In this document: piece by piece, positions 18,413 to 28,764 of the stretch
Numbering within the stretch: position 1 is the stretch's first letter
Layout: each line of letters opens with the position of its first letter
Source: Chamaelirium japonicum
Lineage: Eukaryota; Streptophyta; Magnoliopsida; Liliales; Melanthiaceae
DNA length: 64,000 nt
Assembly: GCA_947650365.1 (NCBI GenBank)
Contig: OX393550.1
Coordinates: forward strand, 71,805,478 to 71,869,477
Direction of reading: 5' to 3'
Made by a program: the position numbers and the translations under genes
The notes under the pieces: model-generated
What the model was told of the DNA's origin: nothing
Seen by the model: only the letters and a program-made list of their open reading frames with translations
The model's database searches: none

Positions 18413-21400
18413 TCAAGCTGGAGCAAAGACGTCAGACATTCCCATCTTGGAAATAGTAGTAAGAAGACGAGTAGGTCCAATAGCCTTGGTAAAGGCATCA
18501 GCAATCTGGTCAGCAGATGGAATGAACACTGGAGTAATGGTACCAGACCGAACATGATCCCGGAGGAAGTGAATATCAACCTCAATATGCTTGGTCCGTT
18601 CATGAAGAACAGAGTCAGAAGCAAGCATAATTGCTGATTGGTTATCACAGAAAAGAGTCGAACAAGCTGACGTAGGAAAGCCAAGCTCTGATAAAAGAGA
18701 ATGTAACCAAATCAACTCAGTGGTACCATGTGCAATAGCACGATACTCAGCCTCAGCAGAAGATCGAGAGACAACATGCTGCTTTTTACTCTTCCATGAA
18801 ATGAGATGGTCACCATAAAATGTGCAAACGCCAGAAGTAGAGCGACGGTCAGAGAGGGAACCCGCATAATCCGAGTCAGTATAACAGGATAACACAAATC
18901 CATCCTGAGCCCGATAAAAAAGACCAAGACCAGGAGCAGCTTTAAGATAACGTAGAATCCGAATTGCGGCCGCCATATGGGATGTTCGAGGAGCATGCAT
19001 AAACTGACTCACCACACTAACTGCAAAGCTGATATCAGGGCGAGTGTGAGTTAGATAAATCAAACGACCAACAAGACGTTGATATGAACTGGGATCAGAA
19101 AGAAGATCGCCAGATTCTGCATGAAGACGATGGTTAGCATCCATTGGTGTACGAGCTGGTCGACATCCAAGAAGACCAGTATCATGCAAAAGATCAAGTG
19201 TATACTTTCGCTGAGAGATAGAGATACCCTGGCGAGAACGAGCTATCTCAATCCCCAGAAAGTAACGAAGAGGACCAAGATCCTTGACTTCGAAGGCATC
19301 CTGAAGGGTATTCTTGACAGCAATGATCTCAGCTGCATCATCCCCTGTAATAATAATATCATCAACATATACTAGAACAATAGCACGACGGCCCTCAGCA
19401 GTGATCTTAATAAAGCAGGTTGGATCAGCATAACATCGAGTGAAACCAATACGAAGAATCACAGTACTAAAGCGCTCAAACCAAGCCCTGGGAGACTGCT
19501 TCAAGCCGTAAAGTGACTTGAGCAAGCGACAAACTTTTCCCGAATACTCCCCCTGAAGACAATACCCTGGAGGGGGGTCCATATATATCTCCTCAGTGAG
19601 ATTACCATAAAGAAAGGCATTTTTGATATCAAGCTGATGAAGAGGCCAAGAATGTCTAGCAGCAAGGGAAAGTAGTAAACGAACAGTGGTTAACTTGGCA
19701 ACAGGAGCAAAGGTAGCACCAAACTCATCAGCAGTCTGAGTAAAACCACGAGCAACAAGCCTGGCTTTGTAACGTTCAAGAGAACCATCAGCACGATACT
19801 TGACAGTGTAAACCCATTTGCAGCCAACAGTACGCTTCCCAAGGGGAAGAGGAACCAAAGCCCAAGTTCCATTCTGGCGCAAGGCAGACATTTCAGCATC
19901 CATAGCTTTGACCCACGCAGGATCACGTAGAGCCTCAGTAGTAAAACGAGGAATGCGAATAGAGTCTGTGGCAGTTAGATAAGCATGATATGCATGGGAA
20001 AGGCCCTGATAAGAGACAACACTAGCTAAAGGGTGATCAGTAACACAAGTACGCTTGCCCTTGCGAAGAGCAATGGACATGTCATCAGAAGGAGCAGAAG
20101 GGATAGAGGAAGGAGGGAGACCTGACGTCGGAGGAGGCTCTGGCACAGTGAGAGGGCTAGACGGGACAACCGGAGCCTGGTGCGAGCGTCTGTGATAGGT
20201 CTGCGTAATAGGCGGGCGAGGAGGCAACATACTGATGGTAGGAAAGACATGCATAGGCTGAGCAGCCGTAGAGGGCGTAGGACCAGACACCGGTGGAGGC
20301 CGAACCCGAAAGAAGGACTCGTCCTCATGAAAAGTGACATCCATAGAATGGTAAACCGGACATGAGATGGGGTCAAAACAGCGATAACCTTTGACCCCAG
20401 AGGAGTAACCAAGAAAAACACACCGAATAGACTTATCATCAAGTTTAGTCCGGGAAGGACGACGATCTTGGACAAAACACACACAGCCAAAAACACACAA
20501 AGGAAGAGGAAAAAGTGGCAGGGTAGGATGGAGTAGATGGAACGGAGTTTTACCATTAAGAGAACGTGATGGAGTGTGGTTGATCAAATAAGCAGCAGTA
20601 AGAAGAGCAGAACTCCAGAAAGACTTAGGAACCGACATCCCGCGAAGAATACAGCGGACGATATTCAATAGATGACGATGCTTCCGCTCCGCCACACCAT
20701 TTTGTTCAGGTGTATAGGAACATGAAAATTGATGAAGAGTTCCATGTGCTGCAAGATAAGAAGTAAAAGAGGAAGAAGTATATTCACCACCATTGTCAGA
20801 ACGAAGAACTTGTATACGAGCCCCATACTGAGTTTGAACCATTGCAGAAAAGTGACAATACATAGTAAAGACATCAGACTTATGCTTCAAAAGATAAACC
20901 CAACAACAACGAGAATAATCATCAATAAAGGTAACATAGTAACAAAAACCATCATACGTCGTCACGGGAGACGGGCCCCAGACATCAGAGTGAACTAACG
21001 CAAAAGCAGAAGAAGACCGACTAAGAGAAGGAGAATAAGAACTACGAGTGTGTTTACAAAGTTCACACACATCACAACGAAAAGAAGAACTAAATGAGGA
21101 CTCTGGACAAACAGAAGCCACAGTGAGGGGACTGGCATGACCAAACCGAGCGTGCCACAGAGCACCAGTTGAGGCGGTAGAGAAGCGAGCAGGAGAAGCA
21201 GTAGAGGTAACCGGCAGAGCAGCAGCAGCGGCAGGAACAAGCGGTCGGTCCAGCAAGTATAGCCCATCACTCTCACGGCCCGTGCCAAAAGTCCTCCTCG
21301 AAGTCAGGTCCTGAAAAACACATCTACCAGGAAAGAAAGTCACAGAACAATGCAAAGAATGGGTCAAACGACTAACAGATAGCAAATTAAGTGATAGTTT

Positions 21401-21982
21401 AGGAACATGCAGAACAAAATCAAGACTAACAGTAGAAGAAAGAGGAACACTACCCTTGCTGAGGATCGGTGTGACGGATCCATCAGCAAGGCGCACATTG
21501 CGCTGACGATAAGGCTCAATATGGGAAAGAAGACTAAGCTCACCAGTCATGTGGTCAGTGGCACCAGAGTCGATCACCCAGGGTGAAGAACTAGGATCAA
21601 CCCCTGATGCTTGAAAAGCGAACGAAGTACCTGAGGAGGAAGCAGTGGATGCGGAGGGCTGAGAAGACGAAGGCTGAAGATGCTGAAGCTGACTCATCAA
21701 CTGCTGCACCTGGGAAACCATCTGACTCAAATCGGAAACACTAGGAGTCGAAGGAGATGGCGTCGACGAACTAGAGATGTCTGCAGCAGCCACAGTCGGT
21801 GAACGAGAGGCAGGTGGAGGGGTGGTACGCAGATGTGGGTATAGCTGGAAACATCGGGAGCGATCATGAAACAGCTTGCCACAATAAGTACAAGGACCGG
21901 GAGGACCAGTAGTGCCACGACCAGTGTTATCAGAACCGGACCGGACCGGACGGTCAGACCGCTGAACCGTCGAACCGGGCAC
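18413..21982 (-). CDS. pol: Inner Copia pol polyprotein: knuckle, protease, integrase, reverse transcriptase, RNase H (1189 aa, intact)
   Basis: The uninterrupted frame shows: a CCHC knuckle CTYCGKLFHDRSRC (31-44), protease WVIDSGATDHM (D138), integrase catalytic triad D333 (VHSDVWGP), D396 (LRSDNGGEY) and E432 (QNGVAERKHRH) with exactly 35 residues between the last two, reverse transcriptase with LDIKNAFLYGNL and YVDD (872-875), and RNase H with TDSDYAG, SSAEAEYRA and FCDNQSA. The usual end KTKHIEV..FIPSADQIADAFTK is present. All catalytic residues I know are kept, so the enzymes could be active. The ATG at 21982 follows the CSN5-bearing block; in the ancestral element the frame was probably joined to gag, so translation start of this part is uncertain. 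Confidence 0.9.
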   Translation of the reverse strand: MPGSTVQRSDRPVRSGSDNTGRGTTGPPGPCTYCGKLFHDRSRCFQLYPHLRTTPPPASRSPTVAAADISSSSTPSPSTPSVSDLSQMVSQVQQLMSQLQHLQPSSSQPSASTASSSGTSFAFQASGVDPSSSPWVIDSGATDHMTGELSLLSHIEPYRQRNVRLADGSVTPILSKGSVPLSSTVSLDFVLHVPKLSLNLLSVSRLTHSLHCSVTFFPGRCVFQDLTSRRTFGTGRESDGLYLLDRPLVPAAAAALPVTSTASPARFSTASTGALWHARFGHASPLTVASVCPESSFSSSFRCDVCELCKHTRSSYSPSLSRSSSAFALVHSDVWGPSPVTTYDGFCYYVTFIDDYSRCCWVYLLKHKSDVFTMYCHFSAMVQTQYGARIQVLRSDNGGEYTSSSFTSYLAAHGTLHQFSCSYTPEQNGVAERKHRHLLNIVRCILRGMSVPKSFWSSALLTAAYLINHTPSRSLNGKTPFHLLHPTLPLFPLPLCVFGCVCFVQDRRPSRTKLDDKSIRCVFLGYSSGVKGYRCFDPISCPVYHSMDVTFHEDESFFRVRPPPVSGPTPSTAAQPMHVFPTISMLPPRPPITQTYHRRSHQAPVVPSSPLTVPEPPPTSGLPPSSIPSAPSDDMSIALRKGKRTCVTDHPLASVVSYQGLSHAYHAYLTATDSIRIPRFTTEALRDPAWVKAMDAEMSALRQNGTWALVPLPLGKRTVGCKWVYTVKYRADGSLERYKARLVARGFTQTADEFGATFAPVAKLTTVRLLLSLAARHSWPLHQLDIKNAFLYGNLTEEIYMDPPPGYCLQGEYSGKVCRLLKSLYGLKQSPRAWFERFSTVILRIGFTRCYADPTCFIKITAEGRRAIVLVYVDDIIITGDDAAEIIAVKNTLQDAFEVKDLGPLRYFLGIEIARSRQGISISQRKYTLDLLHDTGLLGCRPARTPMDANHRLHAESGDLLSDPSSYQRLVGRLIYLTHTRPDISFAVSVVSQFMHAPRTSHMAAAIRILRYLKAAPGLGLFYRAQDGFVLSCYTDSDYAGSLSDRRSTSGVCTFYGDHLISWKSKKQHVVSRSSAEAEYRAIAHGTTELIWLHSLLSELGFPTSACSTLFCDNQSAIMLASDSVLHERTKHIEVDIHFLRDHVRSGTITPVFIPSADQIADAFTKAIGPTRLLTTISKMGMSDVFAPA

Positions 21983-22027
21983 TAAACCGGTCTGGTTAAG
22001 TCATTAGATCGGAAATGTTATTGACCC

Positions 22028-22040
22028 GGCAAAAATCGTA
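22028..22040. repeat. 13-bp direct repeat flanking the CSN5 fragment (copy 1)
   Basis: GGCAAAAATCGTA, repeated exactly at 22488-22500. The two copies bracket the CSN5-like ORF. Confidence 0.85.
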
Positions 22041-22059
22041 CGAACCGCCTGATTTTTTA

Positions 22060-22446
22060 TTGACCCGCAGCCCTGGGAGTTGGCAGCGACGACGGTGATG
22101 GAGGATGATGAGGGGAAGGGGAGGAAGACCTAGCGATCGGTGGCGATGGGGAATGAGGCAGAGCAGGGGAGGACGGAGAGGTGCCCTTGACAGGGAGGGC
22201 GACGGCGTCCATGATGGCGATGGTGTCTCCATCGGTCTTGCCCTGCATCAACCCCATGATCTCGATGGTGCCGCCGGAGCGGGCGTGGATCACCATCTTG
22301 AGGAGGGCGAGGGTGAAGATCTTGACGTGCTGGAAGAAGTTGGGGTCATGGGCCCATGGTTTCTCCACGGAGATGAAGTCGTTCTCCAGCTCCCAAGTCT
22401 GCCGCGCTATTGCCACCGGTGACGAGGCGGCCACGAGCGGATCCAT
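22060..22446 (-). pseudogene. CSN5: Captured N-terminal fragment of CSN5 (COP9 signalosome subunit 5) inside the inner Copia
   Basis: A 129-codon frame from ATG at 22446. Residues ~11-90 match the N-terminal end of plant CSN5: ARQTWELEN, KPWAHDPNFF, VKIFTLALLKMVIHARSGG, TIEIMGLMQGKTDGDTIAIM and ALPVKGT. CSN5 is the JAMM/MPN metalloprotease that removes NEDD8 from cullins. Only the first part of the MPN domain is here; the catalytic JAMM motif (HxHPx...D) is missing, so it has no deneddylase activity. About 25 residues normally between WELEN.. and KPW..DP are absent. After PVKGT the frame runs into unrelated Ser/Pro-rich codons. Sequence upstream of the ATG (to about 22680) looks like 5' UTR or promoter of the donor gene. 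The block sits between gag and pol. Confidence 0.88.
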
Positions 22447-22487
22447 GGCTACTCAGAGGCTGGGGAATGGTGGAGCTGAAATTCTAT

Positions 22488-22500
22488 GGCAAAAATCGTA
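22488..22500. repeat. 13-bp direct repeat flanking the CSN5 fragment (copy 2)
   Basis: Partner of 22028-22040. It lies about 40 bp upstream of the CSN5 ATG. Confidence 0.85.
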
Positions 22501-22800
22501 AATTTTTAATGGCCTCAAGGGATTTAGGTATCAGAGAGAATCGAAGAAAAAAAATGAACAGTCATATAAACGCAAAGTTATCTCTGCACCGTTGGATCTA
22601 TCATGGCCAACGATCAGTTGAAGCAGAACCATTGGTCCAATGTGGAGCTTTGATTCAAATTCCAAGTATCTAAACGCTTCAATTACATGTGATCTGCTCC
22701 CACAAACGAACGGTGACCCAACGGTTCAACCAGTTGACCCAACGGTCCAACCAGAGACCCGTGAACCAGGCCCCAGACCGGGTCAACATCCGGTCCGGGT

Positions 22801-23631
22801 CTAATAACATTGGCCACGACCACCAGGTATACCACGACCACCAGAGAGAGGGCGACCTCCACGACCACGAGCGTGCGAGAGCGGAGGACGGGAACCAGAA
22901 GCAAGAGCCATCCGCTCAGTCGGAAGATCATCGGAAGGAGAAACAACCACCCGCTGAGCACCAGTAAGACGAAGGCGACGCTCCTGATCAGCAACAAGAG
23001 AGAAGGCGTCGAGAAGATCGGGGAGAGGGGACATCCCAATAATCTGAACATGAATAGCCTCAAACTCGGATCGAAGTCCCATCAGAAACTGATACGTCTC
23101 CCTTTTCTCTTGGCGGCGCCGAGCAAGTGCAGCATCAGTAGGGTCCTGGAAAGCACTCAGTGGCTCCAAATCAGACAGCTCGAGAAAACGACTCTGAAGA
23201 AAAGAGAAATATTCTTGAACAGAATTGTCTCCCTGAGTAGCTGCAGTGATTTCCCGGTAGACTGCATAGATCCGAGCATCAACCCGAGTGTGGCCATAAG
23301 TCCGTTGGAGAGCAGACCATAAACCATAAACGGAATCATACCGCATGAACTGTTCATAGATTTTGGGCTCCATCGAGCATTGAAGCCAACCAAGAATCTG
23401 AAAGTTTTCGGTGGTCCACTTTAGCACGTCGGCCAGCTCGGTAGGTTTCGAGACACCAGTAAGCCATGCAAGCTTATCGCGACCGGCAAGATAGACACGA
23501 ACAGAGTTGGACCAGGAAAGAAAATTCTTGTCATCCAAGAGAACAGTAGTAATGCGACGGACGAAGCCATCGTGAGAGCCAACAAGGGGAGCGACCTTGG
23601 AATCCATGGGGTGTGATAACAAATACTCCAC
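22801..23631 (-). CDS. gag: Inner Copia Gag (276 aa)
   Basis: UBN2/Copia-type capsid: a start with LLDDKNFLSWSNSVRVYLAG, then WLQCSMEPKIYEQFMRYDSV, LWSALQRTYGHTRV, TAATQGDNSVQEYFSFLQSR and a QFLMGLRSEFEAIHVQIIG block. It ends in an Arg/Gly-rich tail (GRGGRPLSGGRGIPGGRG) and a stop just before the foreign block. The zinc knuckle is not here but at the beginning of the pol frame (31-44), so the ancestral gag most likely continued into it and the insertion of the CSN5-bearing DNA separated them. Confidence 0.85.
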   Translation of the reverse strand: MEYLLSHPMDSKVAPLVGSHDGFVRRITTVLLDDKNFLSWSNSVRVYLAGRDKLAWLTGVSKPTELADVLKWTTENFQILGWLQCSMEPKIYEQFMRYDSVYGLWSALQRTYGHTRVDARIYAVYREITAATQGDNSVQEYFSFLQSRFLELSDLEPLSAFQDPTDAALARRRQEKRETYQFLMGLRSEFEAIHVQIIGMSPLPDLLDAFSLVADQERRLRLTGAQRVVVSPSDDLPTERMALASGSRPPLSHARGRGGRPLSGGRGIPGGRGQCY

Positions 23632-24343
23632 AAGAGAACGGAGAGAGCCTTCACAAAATCAGGGAAGGATAGAGCATGTGGAAGAAAAGAAGCAGGAGCC
23701 GTGTACGTAAACAAAAAAAAAAATAAATCACCACCCCATCCAAGGAGAAAAAAAAAAGTAAAAAAAAATTATAACCAGGAGGGACCAGTCATCGGGAGGA
23801 CGCAAGGGGGCACAGGGGGGGGGTGCGGGGTGGCACAGAGGGGGGCGCGGAAGGGGTCGTGCGAATGTAGGAGGGGCGGCAGGGCCAGGGGAGATGGCGG
23901 GGGGGGGGGGGGGGGGGTCAGAGATGGCTGGCGGGGGGGGGGGGGGGGGGGGGGCGGAAGGGAGCAGCAGGGTCGAAGATGGTCGGCGGGGGGGGGGGGG
24001 GGGGGGGGGGGCGGACGGGAGCAGCAGGGTCAGGAGGGGGCCGGCGGGGTCGAGAGGCTCGGCGGGAGTGACGGAGGAGACCAGCAGGGACGAGATGCCC
24101 AGTTGGAGGGTCGGAGGGGACCGGCAGGGGGGCGGAGGGGTCCGGCGAGGTCGGGAAGCTCGGCGGGTGGGTCGGAGGGGACCGGCGGGGTGGTCGGGAG
24201 ATCCGGCAGGGTCAGGAGAACCGGCAGGGGTGTTGGAGGAGACCTGCGGGAGGGGGAGAGGGGACCGGCGAGGTTGGGAGGCCCGGCGGAGGGTCGGAGG
24301 GGACCGACGGGGTGATCGGGAGGCGGGAGGGGATCGGCGGGAG
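23632..24343 (-). repeat. G-rich leader of inner Copia
   Basis: No gene. On the plus strand three G homopolymers of roughly 19-24 bases lie between about 23899 and 24011, followed by irregular GACCGGCGGGGTCGGGAG-type repeats to 24340. On the element strand this is C-rich untranslated leader between primer site and gag. Homopolymer lengths may be sequencing artefacts. Confidence 0.75.
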
Positions 24344-24355
24344 GCTCTGATACCA
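24344..24355 (-). promoter_or_regulatory. Primer binding site of inner Copia (initiator-Met tRNA)
   Basis: TGGTATCAGAGC on the minus strand, immediately after the 5' LTR. Confidence 0.92.
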
Positions 24356-24501
24356 TGAAAGAAGAGAAATCTCGTTAGGGTTAAGAAAACCCTAACAGCT
24401 TCTATAATGAAATAACAGAATTACAATAAAGTCCACAAAGGAACACTTATTAATAATAAGGACAAACTTATTAATAATGACACACTTAAAACACTTCAAT
24501 A
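24356..24501 (-). repeat. 5' LTR of inner Copia
   Basis: 146 bp, TGAAAGAAGAGA...CACTTCAATA on the plus strand. Confidence 0.88.
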
Positions 24502-27500
24502 AGATTGTTATGGCCTCATACTCCTGTCGGACGAAGTGACAGTCAATCTCGATGTGCTTTGTCCTTTCATAAAAAACCAGGTTGCTAGCAATCTGAATAG
24601 CACTCCGGTTATCACAGTGAAGTGGAGTAGGCTCTGAGAAAGCAACACCGAGATCACTGAGGAGACGTCGAAGATGAACTATCTCCTTAGTCGTGGAGGC
24701 CATGGCCCTGTACTCAGCCTCAGTGCTAGAGAGAGACACCACTTTCTGCTTCTTGCTGCACCAGGATATCAAAGAGTCGCCGAGAAACAAACAGTAACCA
24801 GTGGTGGAGCGGCGTGTAGTCGGATCTCCAGCCCAGTCTGCATCTGAGTAGGCTCGAAGGCTGAGAGAGGAGGACGACGACAGAAACAAAGAGCGAGTAA
24901 CTGTCCCTCTGAGGTACCGGAGGATCCGAAGAAGAGCACCGTAGTGAACTGAGTGTGGAGCTGCAACAAACTGACTGACAATACTGACAGCGTGTGCAAT
25001 GTCAGGCCGAGTGATGCAGAGATAGACGAGCTGTCCCACAATCTGCCTGTACCGAGTGGGATCTGAGAGAGGAACTCCATCTGTAGGACGTAGCTTCGAG
25101 TGAAGCTCAAGAGGGGTGTCTACTGTACGGTTATCTGTGAGGGCAGCACGACTAAGGATGTCTGAAAGGTACTTCTGCTGAGAGAGCAGAATGCCATCTG
25201 CACTGTATGCTACCTCAAGACCAAGAAAGTAGCGAAGCATACCCAGATCCTTCATCTGAAATTGATTCCTCAAGTGCTGCTGAAGACTAGCAATCGCAGC
25301 AGAGTCATCTCCAGTAATGATCATGTCGTCCACGTATAACAGTAGAATCACCCGGCCCTGCGGGGACGACCGGACAAATAGAGAGTGGTCCTGACTGCTC
25401 TCTGAGTAACCAAGTTCCATGACAGCACGGCGGAAACGCTCAAACCAGGCACGAGGAGCTTGCTTGAGCCCATAAATGACCCGACGAAGACGACACACGT
25501 GCTGAGAAGGAACACGGAGACCAGGAGGAGGATCTATGTAGACAGTCTCAGACAGGTCACCGTGAACAAAGGCATTTTTCACGTCCATCTGAGGAAGGGC
25601 CCATCGATGAACAGCCGCAACCTCCAGAAGAGTGCGAACGGTGGTCATCTGAGCCACCGGAGCAAAGGTCTCCTCATAGTCAACGCCATATTGAGTAAAG
25701 CCACGAGCCACCACCCGAGCCTTATGACGCTCAATGGATCCATCAGGGCGGTGCTTGACCTTATAAATCCACTTGCAGCTGACAGGCTTAACGCCAGAGG
25801 GCAGAGGGACAACATCCCAGGTCTGAGTCTGCTGAAAAGCCTGAAACTCCTCATCCATAGCCTGACGCCACTGAGGAAACTGAACTGCCTCAGAGTAGGA
25901 TCGGGGCTCCTGATCTGTGTGCGCAGCAGTAAGAAAGGCAGTAAACTGAGGCGAGTAACTGCAGACAGAGGCAAAACCAAAACGATCAGGAGGCCCAGTG
26001 TCGTGGCTAAAACGGTCAGGCGGGTGATGCTGGCGCTGAGGGTAGCGAGGCGGGCCTGGATCCACAACTGGCAATGACGGAGCAGGCACAGGAGGCGAAA
26101 AGCTAGGAGTAACCTCAACAGCAGGGAAGCCGACATCCACGGAGAAGGAAGGACACGAAGACACAGGGGTAGGCCGGCGAGAGTAGACCTGAGGAAATGG
26201 AGAGACAACCCGGGAAGGAGAGAGAGGCACGGGCATAGAGGAGGAAGCCTCGGAGGAGTCCCCTGGAGACGCTGGGGAAACAACTGGCAAAGGAGCCAGC
26301 GGTGCCAAGGGAGCAGGTGGTGGGGAAGGAGCCGACGGAGCCGGGGGAACGAGAGAGGCCGACGAGGGAGGCAAAGGTGTCGATGATGGAGGAGAAGAAA
26401 CCTCAAGAAAGATGAGATCTTGAGCTTCAGGAGAGTAGTAGGGTGTATCCTCGACAAAGGAGACGTGTCGAGAGATACGCAAGCGACGAGCAACAGGGTA
26501 TAGCAGCGGTATCCCTTGTGCTCAGTGCTGATCCCAAGAAGGATGCACTTAGCTGCCTGAGCAGACAGCTTTGTGCGCTCATGGAGAGGAAGAAAAACAA
26601 AACAGGTACACCCAAAAGTGCGAAAAGGGCTGTAGTCAGGAGTGGTAGAGAGAAGACGCTCATGAGGAGATAAGTCGTCCGGAAGAACTGACGAAGGAGT
26701 GATGTTAATGAGCTGGACTGAGGTGAGGAGAGCCTCAGTCCAGAAGCGCCGAGGAACAGAACCAGAAAGAAGGAGAGCACGAGTAGTCGCAAGAATATGG
26801 CGATGCTTGCGCTCAGCAACACCATTCTGCTTATGGATGTGAGAACACGAGTGCTGGAAAATAGTCCCATGGGACTGAATAAGGCTGCGCATAGCGGTAG
26901 ATAGATACTCAAGGGCACAATCAGATCGAAAGATCTTGATGCGCCGACTAAACTGCGTGTGAATCATGGAGGTGAAGTCCTTATAGACTTGGAGGATATC
27001 CGATCGACGGCGAAGAAGGTAGACCCACGTGTAGCGACTATAATCATCCACAAATGAGACATAATATAAATATCCAGTCATAGAAGGGAGAGGAGAGGGG
27101 CCCCAGATATCAGAGTGAACAAGATCAAAAGGAGCAGAGCTCTGAGAAGTACTGGATAAAAAGGGAAGGGCAGCAGCTTTTGCGAGCTTGCAGCCAGTAC
27201 AAGTAGATAAAGATGAAAAAGGACCACGACCTAGAGCTCCAGAATGGAGTAATCTCTTAAGTCGTGGTTCCGACACATAACCTAGCCTCCTATGCCACAG
27301 GTCGGCAGTAGGAGAGACAACTCCACAAAAACCAGATGATGACGGATCCAAAGAGTGAAGAAACTCCATCTGGTAGAGTCCGCCTGCCCTACGACCTGCT
27401 CCAATCGGTCGGCCAGTACGCAGATCCTGCACAGAACAGGAGGAGGGGGTAAATGTCACAGAGCAGCCAGAATCACACAAAGCACTAACAGAAATCAGGT

Positions 27501-28764
27501 GCATGTGGAGTGTGAGAGCATGGAGCACAGAGGATAAGGAGAGATGGCAAGCAGGGGCGGAGGCTGAAGTAATGGATCCAGACTGTGAGATGGCTAAGCG
27601 AGAACCATCTGCAGTGTGGATCGGTGGCAGGTGCGTCGCAGGCTGACAAGCAGTGAGCAGGGAGGCATCGGGAGTCATGTGGTGTGAGGCGCCCGAATCT
27701 AGTATCCAAACAATGGGACTACCAGAAGAGGCAGAGAAGGCTGAGGCGTTGGAAGATCCAGGAGTAGCGGCAGACTGCTGAGAGAGTCTAAGTTGAGCTA
27801 GTTCCTCACGAATAGACTGTAGGTCGCCAGCTGTGACAGAAGAGGCAGCAGCAGCAGTAGGAACATGGCGACCACGACCTCGAGCTCGTCCTCGACCTCG
27901 ATCTCGATCTCGATCTCTGTAGGTAGGACGCTTCTCTGGATGAAGTGAGAAGCAAGTGTCCACGAAGTGGCCCGGTGTCTGATAGTGAGTGCAGAACGGT
28001 CTACCATGGGAGGCATTAGCTGGTGGGCCTGAGACCGGCGGTGGCGCAGCAGCAAGAACACCCTGAAGACCGGATGGAAGAGGTAAGGCCCTGGAGGCAA
28101 GAGTACGCAGACGAGTCTCCTCAGCGACCAGCTCAGCCACAGCCTCATCAAGGCGAGGAAGGCTGTCCCGGTGAAGAAGTTGACCGGCTAGAGCACTGAA
28201 CTCTGGTCGTAGGGCAGCGAATAGCTGATAGAGCTGAAGGCGCTCCCGGTAGAGCTGATACTCGACAGTACGAGACGGGTCAGGAACGGGAGCGAGATCC
28301 TGAAGATCACGCCAATATGAGCGCATCTGACAATAAAACTGTTGGACCGTCAACTCTCCCTGCTGTGCCGACTGGGCCTGTGTGAGAAGCTGATACTCAC
28401 GTGCTTCGCTCTTCTCAACAAAGCGAGCAGTGAGCTGTCCCCAAATCGTTGCAGAAGTGGTAAGCCCAGCCAAGTCCCGGCGAAGAGAACGATCCACAGA
28501 TGCAACAAGGTAAGCCTTGATGCGCTGATCGCGAAGGCGCCAGGGACTATATTCTGCATCGGAAACAGAAAGTGTGGAAGATCCATCAAGGTGTCCTCGA
28601 AGATTGCGACCCTCAAGGGTGGATTCCACCGTGGCGGACCATGCCGGCCAGTCGGAGGCCTCTTGGAGAAGAAAGTCGGTGGCGAGCGGGAGGAAATCTC
28701 GTGAAATCTCATAGGGAGGCACCGGATGAGACGGCGGAGTTGTCATCGAGGAAGTCGAGGACAT
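24502..28764 (-). pseudogene. gag-pol: Outer Copia gag-pol, frameshifted and split by insertion
   Basis: From ATG 28764 the frame shows Gag (to ~220), a knuckle-like CTHYQTPGHFVDTC (258-271, second Cys replaced by Tyr), protease WILDSGASHHMT (D356), and integrase D551 (VHSDIWGP), D615 (FRSDCALEY), E651 (QNGVAERKHRH). Near 26496-26498 a C run (GGG on the plus strand) has one base fewer than expected; after it the coding continues in another frame (from 26482): reverse transcriptase with MDVKNAFVHGDL and YVDD, and RNase H with YSDADWAG, SSTEAEYRA and HCDNRSAI. At 24502 the inner Copia interrupts RNase H, with the last ~40 codons at 18256-18139. Apart from the frameshift, the insertion and the knuckle change, the frame is well kept. 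Confidence 0.9.

Larger units (their letters stand above)
18257..24501 (-). mobile_element. Inner Copia retrotransposon with captured CSN5 fragment
   Basis: LTRs 18257-18405 and 24356-24501 (149 and 146 bp) with only a few differences. Flanks AGATC/AGATT are a 5-bp duplication with one change. Primer site TGGTATCAGAGC on the minus strand at 24355-24344 and polypurine tract at about 18416-18406 (CAGCTTGAGGGGAAG). Order on the minus strand: G-rich leader 24343-23632, gag 23631-22801, foreign block with CSN5 sequence ~22800-22020, pol 21982-18413. The LTR ends are TATTG...CA on the element strand rather than TG...CA. The element entered the end of the RNase H coding region of the outer Copia. 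Confidence 0.92.

Noticed and set aside
18712-22232. Leu-rich frames on the minus strand and short plus-strand frames over the inner Copia
   Set aside because: Shadows of the pol frame in other registers.
23701-24358. Gly/Arg-rich frames on the plus strand
   Set aside because: Come from G homopolymers and GC repeats of the Copia leader.
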